A stretch of DNA of 64,000 bases from Trichinella spiralis. Its lineage: Eukaryota; Nematoda; Enoplea; Trichinellida; Trichinellidae. Shown here one piece after another: positions 13,901 through 33,983 of this stretch. Every line of letters begins with the position of its first letter. Position 1 is the first letter of the stretch. Made by a program: the position numbers and the translations under genes. The stretch lies in NCBI GenBank assembly GCA_000181795.3, contig CM012954.1, positions 5,741,724-5,805,723 on the forward strand. The letters are read 5' to 3'. The notes under the pieces were generated by a model. The model worked only from the letters and a program-made list of their open reading frames with translations. It was not told where the DNA came from and made no database searches.

Positions 13901-14327
13901 TTCGAGAGCAGAAAGTTCGAGAAACAAATTTCACCTCAAAAAATTCAGCCATTAAGTTGCTTAGCATTTGAATAGGAAGATTTCTCGAAATTTTCCTCTT
14001 CTTATGTAAGCTGCATTATTTTACAAAAAGCAAATTGAAATTTCACTTGCACACACTACAGATCTCACCTTTACAAGATCAGACGTGTTACCATTGCGAA
14101 ACATTTGCTCAGCATCTGCTAACTAAACACAAATAAAAAAAATTCCAAATGTATTTCATCGTTTCAAATTTAATAATCAAGACCACCACAACAACCTCAG
14201 AAGAAGTGGAGCATAAATGCTGATTTTCCATCAACTCTGAATTTGCTTTCGCAGCAGCCGATGATGTATGAGAAAGCAATTCAGTTTTTGCGCCCTGAAA
14301 GAAATGAATAACATTACACAAATTAAC

Positions 14328-14361
<34 letters not shown>

Positions 14362-16258
14362 GTGTAAAATAAAGAAAAAGAGAAGATCTGCTTAATTGAT
14401 TGAAATACCTTGGAAAAGTCACATTTTTTCTTTCCTTTACGTTTATTACCGTTCACTGTAGACCACGGGGACCATTTGTCAGCAGTATCATCTACTACTA
14501 CTACTGGTGCTATCACAAATTCACAAAAATTAAACTTGCTGTAAACTCAATTTCAAATAAAACAAAAACAATAAAAATTGCAAATAAATAACTACATGAG
14601 CTAAATAAATGCCAAAAATTCAAATTCACTTTACCATCACTACTTGAAGATAGAGGTGGAAAATCATCAATAAGTGGAACCACTTCTTTGGACTTTTTCC
14701 AATTTTTCGTCACTGCAGTTGAAGAATAATTATTATTCGACTGAACACCACTCGAGGAAGCTATATTGGGATTCAAATTTGGAAAGTCTTCGTTTTCCAA
14801 ATGAAATGATTGCTGCACTGATGGCTGTTGCTGTATCCCTTTCTGCTTATTTTCGAGCAAAGCTTCCAAACTGAAATTACATTTATGAAAACAACAAGCA
14901 TATATATATGTAGATAAAAGGGCTAACCGTCTTGAACGGCGCTTACTGCCAGCGTGCCAGTCTTGCTGGAATTCGCCATGCAATTCAAGTAGGTGGCGAT
15001 TCTCACGAGTGAGATATCTGCCCATCGTTTCGGAATGGTTGGAATTCTAAATTTCCAAATTCAAGAGAAAAAACCAAAGTTAACAATTAATAAAAGTTCT
15101 CTACCAAATGACACTGATAGTCAACTTTATTTTCAAACACCACACCGTACGGTGCATTTGCACAATTATCAATTTCACAAAGAAAATGTTCACTTCTAAA
15201 ATGATCTTTCAACGCATCAAGTGTGCTAAAAGAAAACAATAAATCATCAATTTTCAAAATTTGATAAAAAATAACCTGGCGTTTATTTGTCATTATGAAA
15301 TAATGAAAAACAGTACTCCTATCACTTACGGGAAGAAATCATTCATGCTGTTACTGGAGCAAAAATGGCAGAAATGGTGGGCAGTGCGACAGTGTCTAAA
15401 TAAAATTCCAAATTTAATACATCAAAAACGTAGAATAAATATGATGCAAACCGAAACAGCATATCGGCGTCAAAATAACGTTCATCGCAAAACTTGCACA
15501 AAGGATGCCCACGTTCACCGAGCTTTTTGTCATCCCCAATACGACGATGCCTTGCCAATGCGGCTCTTGTAAAAAACTGCCTCTCCTCAGAAAATAACTA
15601 AACGACAATTATTATTGCAAAATTGGCTACACAGAAAATGCAAAAAAGTTAAAAATCTGTACTGTCAAATTAACAGTACAAATGTCGCAAGGAAATCTTT
15701 CGTGCTGATGGCGCATATGTACTTCCAAATGGCGAAACGTTGGAAATACCATTCTGCAAGTAACAACAATTTTTACTCGTTAAAACAAAACTGAATTCTA
15801 CCTATTTTCGCATATTTGGCAAACATGAGACAACAAATTGTCGGCAAACTGTTTCAGCTCTTGGTTTGTAAAAAAAATCCCTTTTTCCTCATATCTAATT
15901 CCAGTAACATGAGGAATATTGAGTACCTCAACAAACTTCGTCTTCTTTTTTCCATCACCAACAAATGCAATGACCTATACAATTTAATAATTAATTCGAT
16001 TACATTTGCTCAGAAAACAATTTCCAATTGACAACATAAATTGTACGGGAACTCTACATGATAAAGCATGCTTTATTCGCATTTTACACAATTTACCTTT
16101 TCCATAACTACACGACAAACTGGACATTCTTTGGAATCGTTTAGCATCATAATGCGAATAACACAAGTCAAGCAGACCGCATGATCACAACTACTGACGC
16201 AAAAATATTCCCGCTGCTCGAAGCAAATAATACACTGCAAACCGTCTTCCGCGGACAT
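10472..16258 (-). CDS. ZNF598: E3 ubiquitin ligase ZNF598/Hel2 homologue
   Basis: It senses collided ribosomes and ubiquitinates small-subunit proteins to start ribosome-associated quality control. Exon 1 (16097-16258) encodes a RING finger (CIICFEQREYFCVSSCDHAV, then CPVCRV). Exons 15802-15974, 15663-15753, 15452-15597, 15330-15395, 15105-15225 and 14928-15046 encode the C2H2-type fingers with family motifs FPTFRHLEVHMR, GHPLCKFCDERYF, HHFCHFC and HFRSEHFLCE. The linker has repeated DFP-x-L motifs, typical of the family. It spans 14635-14870, 14409-14509, then fourteen exons between 14294 and 12053, and 11638-11705. The C-terminal domain is in 11069-11201 and 10472-10890 and ends with a final CxxC-H-H finger. 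Total is about 980 residues. The join between 11638 and 11201 is unresolved; one small exon near 11500-11580 may bridge it. The start codon lies 2 bases after a 3' splice acceptor. Confidence 0.92.
10939..10991. repeat. (AT)n microsatellite in ZNF598 intron
   Basis: About 26 AT units inside the last ZNF598 intron (10891-11068). Confidence 0.95.
14328..14359. repeat. (AAT)n microsatellite in ZNF598 intron
   Basis: About ten AAT units between exons 14196-14294 and 14409-14509. Confidence 0.9.
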
Positions 16259-17773
16259 TTCTAAAGAAGAAAACACACACTGAACGTTACACCTGTATAT
16301 ATGGGGGAAATTTATTGTACTTGATACACATCAGTGTTCTGTAATGAAATGCAGGTATAAATTTTACAAGTTCAAATAATAATAATTATAATAATAATAA
16401 TGCAAAAGTGATTGAAAATTTTAAGTGCATATGCAAATTACAATTGGCTTTTTTTAATTCGCTGTAAAATTTTACTTATAAAAGAAAAAAATTTTTTAAC
16501 TTTTATTAAGAGACAATAAAACAAGTTTTCCTCTTTTTCACCTCATACTTTAAAATAAAACTTTATTTTGTTAATTTCCGATAATTTCATTTAACAAAAT
16601 AGTCAGAATCATAAAAACAAATAAAAATACATATCACACTTTCAAACAATGCGTTTTATAATAAATTAGAAACAGTTTATTCTATCATTCAGGATAAAAA
16701 AATTTATAACAGTTTTTGCAAAACCGCTTTCACAAAAATGTGAACATATTTTTCTCAAGCTTACTCAGTCACAAATGAAAATAATCTATCCGATGCATAA
16801 TTTTAACACAACAATTTGTTTATCAATTTACCCATTTGTAAATGTAGGCTGATAGAATTAATACAAATATTATTAACAACTAGCTAAAGATGTCATTTCA
16901 AATGAACGCTATCAAATATTAACAGCAAAGAAAGCAGAATAAATAAATAATTATAAAATGTAAAAACGTTTTTGCATATAAATACCAAGAAATTATTCAT
17001 CATTTCCATATTACAAAAAAAGAGAGAGGTCAGTTTAAAAACGTCACCTTCTTGTTTTTATGCACTTACTTTTTCAGTCGTCAAATTTTGCGTTCATCAA
17101 AGTAGTGACTGAAATTTAAAATTGCATTTGAACACTGTGCCATGACGCTGTTGATCATGACCTTTTTACACATTAACTAATTTGATAAGTGTCATTGCAC
17201 GCTTGTAAAAGTACCGACAAAAAGAATTGCACAAGTTTCAAATAATCAAATTGAACAATCACGACTTACTGTAGTAAGTTTCACAGGTTAACTGTAGATG
17301 TTCAAGTAGTGTTTTCAAAAATTCTGTTTACTCGCCACTGTTGTTCACGTACGTCACTGAATTATATTGTTTTTATTTGTCAACATATTAATTTCCAATT
17401 GGTTACGAAATCGAGTGCAAAGACCAATTTGAATTGGATATATATTTTATTTGCAAAACGACCATATGCACATATACAATGTACAATTACAACAATAAGA
17501 GATGTAGCTGCACAACGGGCCTTCTTCAAGTGCAACATTCTGTTTCAAAACGCATTTTTAAATACATTTCGCCTTGCCAAGTGAACACCTACCTGATTGG
17601 TGAGCATCGGATTATTACATCATGATCGTATCACATAACAAAAAATAATATATACACATTGCGGACTTTCACACGATTTTTATAAACAAAATATGTGAAT
17701 AAACAAACGATTGCAAATAAAATTACATTTCATTTATTGTTTTTCAAGAAAAAAAAATCAACACTGACATTAT
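16259..17773. other. Intergenic, no gene supported
   Basis: Very AT-rich spacer upstream of ZNF598 and downstream of the secreted-protein gene. The open frames on the + strand at 17309-17625 are low-complexity and show no splice or domain support. Confidence 0.5.
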
Positions 17774-18795
17774 TTAAAATAAAACGGAAAGGTTGTCATT
17801 TGTATACGCAGCACCCACTTTCTTCAAATCCTAAAATTCAAATTGAATTAGTATTTTACATTTTCAAACATTGTTCAGCACAAAAAATAATTTCCTTCCA
17901 AACCAGGCATTGCAACTTATACATTAAAGTAAATCAGAACTTATGCATAAATAAATAATGAAGTTAAACGCTCTGAACATTAATTATAAATTCATCAAAT
18001 ATAAATTAAACAATTACTTGCAAATTCTTCTGAATTGCCTCCATCGCCGCTTTCTGTTGAGCCTTTTTCTGAGCTTCAGTTCCTTGTGGCAACACTGCAA
18101 CTTTACCAAAAGCATCACTTTCTTTTTTCCACATTTCTTTCAAAAATTCAATTCTGCTTGCACTGCGTAAATAAAATAATTTTTGAATAAAATTTTTCAC
18201 ATTTCCCTTTTATTCTATAAATATTTCGCAAAATTACGAAGAAACAAAAAAAAAACAAAAAGATAAGCATGTGTTAGTTTTCAAATTACTGTATTTTCAG
18301 AAAGAAGAGAAAAATAAAAAAAACAAAGCATATTATATATGTTTAAACAAAAATTCTTATATTTAAGAACGCTACCTGGAAAGTGAATCAGCCATGATTT
18401 TTTTTTCTAACTGAAATTGGTTTACTAAATTTTCGTATTCCTAAAAAGCAATATGAAAACTACAGTAATTGTATAACAGTGATGCAAAGTCGTTGATTCC
18501 ATAATTTAAGCAAAACAAAATTCTCCATTGTTCACCTTCCTTTGAGCAGCGGGCATTGAGTTCTAAAATAAAAAGAACAACGAAACATTAAGAATTATTT
18601 ATTATTTAAAAATTTATTCATTTTTATTTGATAAATTATCATTAGAAGTAAGTGCTGAAATATTTCCAAAATAGTATTTGATATTTTTCTCTATTAAAAA
18701 ACAACATTTTAAAATTCTCCCAAACTTACTATTATGAATGAAGCAGCAGTGCAGCTTACGAAGCAGAACGTAATGACAAATTTTAGAAAATTCAT
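17774..18795 (-). CDS. Small secreted helical protein, unrecognised
   Basis: Five small exons in matching phase: 18730-18795, 18536-18562, 18376-18440, 18018-18162, 17774-17830, giving 119 residues. Residues 1-19 (MNFLKFVITFCFVSCTAAS) form a typical signal peptide. The rest is charged and helix-forming, with EFLKEMWKKESDAFGK and an Ala/Gln/Lys-rich segment around residues 80-98, ending KKVGAAYTNDNLSVLF. All introns have GT and AG ends and lengths in the local range. Nematodes have several families of small secreted helical proteins (for example SXP/RAL-2), but I cannot assign it to one. Secretion is inferred from the signal peptide; no function is proposed. Confidence 0.6.
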
Positions 18796-19455
18796 CTTCC
18801 AAATTCTGACTGAATCTATCGTCTTTTAACACTGTTTTAGTATATATACATGCAAATGGCGTTGGCATCATCGAAAAAAATATTGACAATGTTGTTTAAA
18901 TAAATCCTGAAAAAGCTGTCGCGTTTTCTCAGCGTGTAATAATTTATCAAATAAAAATAAAAAGTCATGAAAATGTTTATTAACAAAACACATTTGAATA
19001 GTATGAGTAACGAATGCATTATTTAATTTACGAGAATAAACTTGATAACGCCTTATCATATGTCAACTCATTTTATGCATAAAAGAATTTCTTTTAATTC
19101 TGATGTAGTTAAAATCGACGAACTGCTGTTAGTAAGAACAGTATACATAATGGCAAATAAACTTCAATACACAATTTTCATTTAAATTATTATTAAGCGT
19201 AGTATTAGTCAGTACAAGCGCTCCTATTTCATTTATATGCTTCAAATTCAATTTCCCATAACTAATTGCCATCAAAATTGAAACTCAATTTTTGAATATA
19301 TTATATAATTACTGCACATAATTTATTATCGTTTAAAAATAAGTTGTATTAATTATTCTGTAAAAAATGAATAATTACATCTTATCCTTAATAATAGTAA
19401 TGCGATTGTTTTGTTATAACCGTGGGGAAACTGTTTTCATTCCAGCGATTAAACA
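18796..19455. other. Intergenic, nothing identified
   Basis: AT-rich sequence upstream of the secreted-protein gene. No exon-like segment with splice signals was found. Confidence 0.5.
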
Positions 19456-19613
19456 ATGACAAAGAAACATCAGGTAAAATAAATGTTAGCGTTTGAATGT
19501 ATGCGTACGTAGACGTTAACCAACAGAACGCACAACGTCACATTGAGCAGCGGAAATTCTTGCATTCTAAACACGGCTGGGATGTAGATAAGAAAAGGAG
19601 AGCTGTGACGTAA
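19456..19613 (+). CDS. Candidate very small basic protein (low confidence)
   Basis: Two exons, 19456-19473 and 19527-19613, with a 53-base GT-AG intron give 34 residues containing HIEQRKFLHSKHGWDVDKK. An alternative reading splices a differently framed 5' exon (about 19446-19473) to 19513 and keeps the same C-terminus, so the 5' end is uncertain. Base composition is more GC-rich than the flanks. No homologue is recognised. Confidence 0.25.
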
Positions 19614-19995
19614 TCCAGCATGTTATACAATGCCTGTATGGTTGGAAAGGTGAATGATATTTGTGAATAGCAAAATAATTTTAATTATAAAAAAAGAAAA
19701 ATAAAATTTACTCAGGTTTAACATTCCAAATGTTCAAGCGACGCAATTTTTGAAGTTGAAATCAAACCAGCAATTTTCGTCAACGTTTCAATTCATTTCC
19801 GGGTACTGTAGAATGAAAATTTAGTTTGTTCGTTTTCAAATTCTCTACAATTATAAGTGCCGACACATACAGTTGTCATCCCAGTTGTTTGAATTTCATT
19901 TGCCGCTTTTTTCTGCTTTTTACGGACGGAATTGATTGATAAACCTGTCCAACCGCTTGATGATCAAGAAATTGTTGCATTCATTGCTTGCCTCC

Positions 19996-20362
19996 TTAAC
20001 TGTACTGATTACTGGCTTCCGTTGGAATGATACAGGCACCTTGCAGGGTACATTCAACACAAACAGTCCAAGTTTGATACAGCCGTGAATGGACAGTAGC
20101 TGCAGAACAATGTAATAAATTGTTTGTTTTAGATCACAGTCAATACTGTTTTGTCAACTGAACGCCATCTATTCATGATTCACCGAAGCAGTCGATCACT
20201 GCGGATACGTCGTTAACCAGTGAACAGAGAGAGCCGAACTTTTCAAATCCAGGCGCTGTGACCATCCGTACGAACAAGCATGCATCCACACTCTCAAAAA
20301 AGACAGATCATAACAAGCCGAAAATAATAATGTCCATCTTATTAGACCTGGCTTCGACTCAT
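19996..20362 (-). CDS. Candidate cysteine-containing small protein (low confidence, both strands open)
   Basis: Three exons, 20348-20362, 20184-20292 and 19996-20099, keep phase and give 75 residues with six cysteines, including TWTVCVECTLQGACIIPTEA. The first donor (GTCTAA) is weak. The + strand of the same segment is also open for 90 codons (20162-20434), so strand and reality are unsettled. No family is recognised. Confidence 0.22.
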
Positions 20363-20596
20363 GCGTTACACTCTATAATGCTAATTATAACCGCCTTGCA
20401 CTGCTTGTTTAAATTCGCTGCCAACAGCGTTTAACCTTTTGATTAAAAAACAAATTTTTGCATTGTAAATTTTAAATTGTTCTTAAACAGTCAATAACAG
20501 CAACATTATTAACTTAAAAAATGAAAAAGAAAATTTCAAAGTACGTTTTTATTCACTCGATCCCTCTGAACAAAAATAGCAATTCAATAATGCTGC

Positions 20597-21851
20597 TTAA
20601 TCGTTATCTCTGTCTGATTTATCAGGTCTTGCACCACGCAGGCGACCAGTACGACGCGCAGCAATTAGACCAACCTAAGCAAAAATAATCAATCAAAATA
20701 CTGTTTTCTAAATGCACAATTATGATAAATAACTTACCTTCCGGCCATGGGATGCATCCCGACGGATTGTTGACGGTTTACCAATGTGTTGGTGATTACC
20801 ACCACCAAATGGATGATCCACGGGCTAAAAACAAAAGTGCAATTGGGTCAACTGGAATTGCAAATGAAAGATAAATCTTGAAAAATTTTACATTCATAGC
20901 AACACCACGAACACGAGGCCAACAGTGACGCTTAGCCTTGTATTTCCAATATGCACGACCAGCCTTCAGTATCGGCTTATCAGTTCGTCCTCCACCAGCA
21001 ACAATTCCTAAAAATAATCAAATAAAAAAAACAATAAAAACAAACAAAAAACAACACGTATACCAATCATAGCTCGATTTGTAGATGGAACTAATTTTTT
21101 CGCGCCAGACGGAAGACGTATTCGTGTTTTCTTTATATCTGGGTTGTGGGCGACCACCGTGGCGTAGTTCCCTACAAAAAATTAAACAAGTTTGTTAATA
21201 AAAATAACAAACAAAAATTCATTAAAATGCGCAATAAAATGAAAAGCTGCTCTAAAGTGTATTAATGTACAGCTGGAAATACCAGAAGAAACGTAAAGAA
21301 GCTAAAACTGCATACCAGAAGTTCGAGCAAGACGACCACGATCGCCAGATTTCTCTTCCACATTGCAAATTATCGTACCTTCTGGACAGGAACTGAGCGG
21401 CAACACATTACCAATGCTAACTAACGCTAAAAATTACAAAACGAAAATCACATTCACAACAAACACGCCATAAAACTATACATTGTACCTTTACGTCCAC
21501 AGTATACAAATTGCCCAGTGTACATTCCTTCGCAAGCAATCATGGTTTCTTTTCTTTTTCCATACTTGTACAAGTTTCGAAAATGGACGATTGCCAACGG
21601 AGCTCCCCTTCCTGGATCATGAATAATGTCCTACAAGCGATTTACATTAAAAATCAAAAAAATGTTACTTAAAATTAATGATATAAATAAGAATAAAATA
21701 AATTCGAAATTACCTTAACGACACCTCGAATGTAGCCATGTCTTTCGGCAAAGTCAATGGCACGCAACTTCGCAGCTCCTTTACGATGTTTGGTATGAGC
21801 ACGAAAGCCTGTGCTAGAACCTTTACGCTGTGCACGAATTCGGCGTCCCAT
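20597..21851 (-). CDS. RPL8: 60S ribosomal protein L8 (uL2)
   Basis: Seven exons: 21714-21851, 21489-21630, 21316-21426, 21064-21171, 20892-21007, 20738-20824, 20597-20674, giving 259 residues (human 257). uL2 is a core large-subunit protein next to the peptidyl-transferase centre. The protein starts [12 protein letters not shown] and contains [32 protein letters not shown] and [20 protein letters not shown]. The last segment includes the universally conserved loop whose histidine is hydroxylated in other eukaryotes. It ends in a basic tail with RRTGRLRG. The ATG follows a splice acceptor by only six bases (GAAAAA), suggesting trans-splicing or a 5' UTR intron. Confidence 0.97.
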
Positions 21852-22925
21852 TTTTTCCTAAAAATTTTCTCATTGCTAATAAAATAATTTAAAACATACA
21901 ATATATGCACGACAACAGAATAAAGCAATAAAAGCAAAACACGAAAAGCTATTAATTAAACTCATTTTGAAACTGCTGAAAATCTTATGGAAATGTATCA
22001 CTTCAAACCAAATTTACACGTTCAATGAAGAAAACAAATGTCCATTTCAAATGGAAAATTAATTAAGAAAACAAATTTGCACATCAATACAGTAGGAACG
22101 CCACACTCAACAAGTCAGTAAAAGATGTTCAGGTGCAAATCAATATTCTGTGATCAAAAAATATTATATTAATTATCAATGTAAAATATCATATACCTTA
22201 AATAAGTTATATTTATTTAAATTTATATAAATCATTCAACAAAAACTCAATCTAAATATATTTTACCGTATCTGTGAAGTATGGTGCATTGAAGTAAAAT
22301 GCAAGTACGAACAGTAGTAACGTACGCAAATTGAATAAAAAAAGAAGTTTGTTACATACAGTCAATTTCAGTCTGAAATTTTATTTTTTATACAAGCAAT
22401 TTAATTGTTAAAACTTAATAAATGAGTTTTGTTTCAGTTTACAAGTATGAACAAGAAATACAAAATTTACAAGACGAACAACACGCGTATTCGAATTGCA
22501 ATGGAATTAACATTGTACAGTGCACACGTATACACCGGGTTTGTTCAATTCGTTATGCTATAAAATAAAATTTTGTTTTTGGAAAAAAAATTCCCATTTT
22601 TACGCCGTTCGTTGAAGGGGTGAAAAGGACAGAAAAAGTAGGATACAGTCAATTGATTAATTGCAATTGATCGTTCAAAGAGAAAAATCATCTCAACCAA
22701 CTTCGTACTGCTCATCAAAGATCACAACACAAAATACATCTGTCAATTTTTGCGTATTTGAACATTTTTTTTCAACATTCGTGTTACACAAACAAACAAA
22801 AACAGCAGTTCAACACAACTCAGTGGGCCGGTTCTTTTTGTCCTTTTAAATTTCAATGACGACTGTCCAGTCTGAATGATTAGTATAGCGATGGAAATAA
22901 CAAATGCGGATGGAAATGGTTGATT
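21852..22925. other. Intergenic between RPL8 and GCH1
   Basis: AT-rich spacer holding the RPL8 upstream region and the GCH1 3' flank. No coding segment is supported; short + frames near 22661-22849 look random. Confidence 0.5.
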
Positions 22926-24422
22926 TCAACGAATCAAAGATAGAAACTCTTCTCGAGTTTTCACATCCTGCTGAAAAGTTCCCAACATGCAGCTGGTTGT
23001 AGTTTTGGCGGAGTACTTTTGCACACCTCGCATCACCATGCACATGTGACTGAAATTGAACATAAAATTCAAAACTGCGTAAACTGCGCATCATCTCTTG
23101 CAGTGATTTGCTGGCTCAATGTACCTGGCTTCAATGACCACTCCCACGCCGGACGGTTGTACCGCTTCGACAACGGCATTAGCAATTTGCTTAGTCAAAC
23201 GTTCCTGAACTATAACAACGTTGGAAAAAGAATCTGTATGGCTGTTGTGTTTTGATTAAAAGTAAATTAATCAATTTTCAATAAATAAAACCTTGCAAAC
23301 GACGACTGTACATTTCAACAATGCGCGCCAATTTGCTCAGACCGAGAATTTTTTTGTTGGGCAAATAGCCGATCGAAACGCGGCCAATGAACGGTATCAA
23401 ATGATGCTCGCACATGGAAAACATTTCAATATCACGAACAATAACCATTTCATCATGATCTTCGTCAAAAACTGCGTCATTCAAAACTTCTAAATTAAAT
23501 TGATGAAATTAGATCATAAATTTCATTTAAAATAAATCAAGAGAAAAAGATTTTTCATTATTATAACGTACAGAAAAAAAACAAAAGAGCATGTCACTCA
23601 CCATCATGTCATGATCAAGTTATGCAGGATAATTATTTTCCTGATCAACTTGCAAAAATAATTTTCCCCCAAATCTGGTTACACTAATTTTATTTATAAA
23701 TTTAATAAATTGTTGTTGTTACAGCTTTAATTAATTAATTATTTATTTATTTTGGCTCACTTGTCAAATCAGTACTGTATCCGGTTGTGAAGAAAAGCAT
23801 CGCTTGGGCAGCTCTTTGAGGTGTTTTCTGAAGACCATCTCGGTGGCAATCTTCGCCGACGAGTTTCAAAATTTGCTCATAACAAGCTGCCAGATCGTTC
23901 TGAATTTCCTGTTCAGATCGTTGCTCCACGTTGAGAAAAGTCGACTTCTGATCATTATCTGCAGCTGAATGCAGGCCGTTACTCGAGTCGACGACCATAG
24001 AACGCTTCCCTATACAAAACATGCTAATTAACCAAATCAGCAACAGGTCATTTAATAAAAATAATAATAATAATTCATCTATATAAATTTTCCACAAAAC
24101 ATTCATTAAACACTAACTTTTTTTAAACCTCAACAAACAACACAACCAACACAGTTGATAAAAAATGAATACACTGAATTGCAAACAGTGGAAAATTAAA
24201 TCGATTCAATCACGCATGCATAAATATGTATACACGACGACGTATAATTATATATTAATGAAACAATATTTTGTAAGATTATTTGTTTAAAATAAAATTA
24301 CATACTTTTCCCAAGATTAACAATAAAATGACAAACTTACCAAATGCATTAGTCAATGAACTACTACTCCGACTTGAGTCACCAACTCGAACAACAGCTC
24401 TGACGGAACGATTGTCGAACAT
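22926..24422 (-). CDS. GCH1: GTP cyclohydrolase I
   Basis: Converts GTP to dihydroneopterin triphosphate, the first and rate-limiting step of tetrahydrobiopterin synthesis, used by aromatic amino-acid hydroxylases to make serotonin and dopamine. Five exons: 24341-24422, 23761-24009, 23292-23489, 23125-23209, 22926-23049, giving 245 residues (human 250). Conserved blocks are [72 protein letters not shown] and [19 protein letters not shown]. The catalytic zinc ligands are seen as Cys-x-x-His in CEHH (around residue 136) and the Cys in HMCM. The N-terminal ~50 residues are Ser-rich and divergent, as in other animals. The C-terminus ends [10 protein letters not shown], close to the human end. Confidence 0.96.
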
Positions 24423-25288
24423 ATCGAATTACAAAAAAATAATAATTATTGTTTTTCTTTCCACTAAATATCTTCAATTGTAAAAATTGAGTTGGCCAAA
24501 TTATACGGAATAAGTGAAAACTAGAGAAAAAGCTCGTTTAAAGCAAACAATCCGCATCATCGTCACCAACATCCGCATGAGTTGAGCGAACGAACGGCTG
24601 CTGTATTTGTCGAACGCGCGCTTATAGACGACCAGTTGCTACCTAAATTGAGAAGCCCATCGACTGTCAAAAGCGATCCAACCACCACGCTCACGCTCCA
24701 ATTGTTTGCTCTGCTCCCACGTGAAATGGCCAATCAATTATCATTATACACAACAATCAACCTACAATTTATTATAAATGCCGGAAAAGCCGAGGGCTGC
24801 TTATGCACATCTATATTACACATTAAATCGTTCTGTTCAATATTGCAGATTAAATTGCCCGTAAAATTTATCACGTATAAAATTTTAAAAAAAAAAACTT
24901 AATTTACTTATAATAATTAATAACCAATATTGAAAACATACGATCATTTCTCTTCCTTGAAGCACACTTGCCAAAACGGGAAGTAGAATTTATGCGGTAA
25001 CAAAATGCGGTAAAAAAGGAAGATGGGAGATAAAAATTTTTTTTAAAAAAGAAAACAATAAGACAAACAAATGTACATACTTACATACGTGTGTGTATGT
25101 GTGTATGTATTTTTAACAAAAAAATACAACACTACATGTCCAAGTAGTTATTACTTTCAAAGGAAAAATGCATATGAATGAAATTTTTCATTCAGTTTAC
25201 ACTGAGAATAAGGAAGAAAAGGGGAGGGGAGGAAAAAAAATTTATGTTTAAAACATCCATTATTTAGCTTTTCCATTTGAGAGATAAA
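24423..25288. other. Intergenic between GCH1 and MRCK
   Basis: Holds the GCH1 upstream region and the MRCK 3' flank. The + open frame 24582-24902 has no splice or domain support. No gene called. Confidence 0.5.

Positions 25289-33983
<8,695 letters not shown>

Noticed and set aside
21172-21315. snoRNA in the longest RPL8 intron
   Set aside because: Ribosomal-protein introns often host snoRNAs and a short AGCTG/CAGCT inverted repeat is present, but clear C/D or H/ACA boxes were not found.
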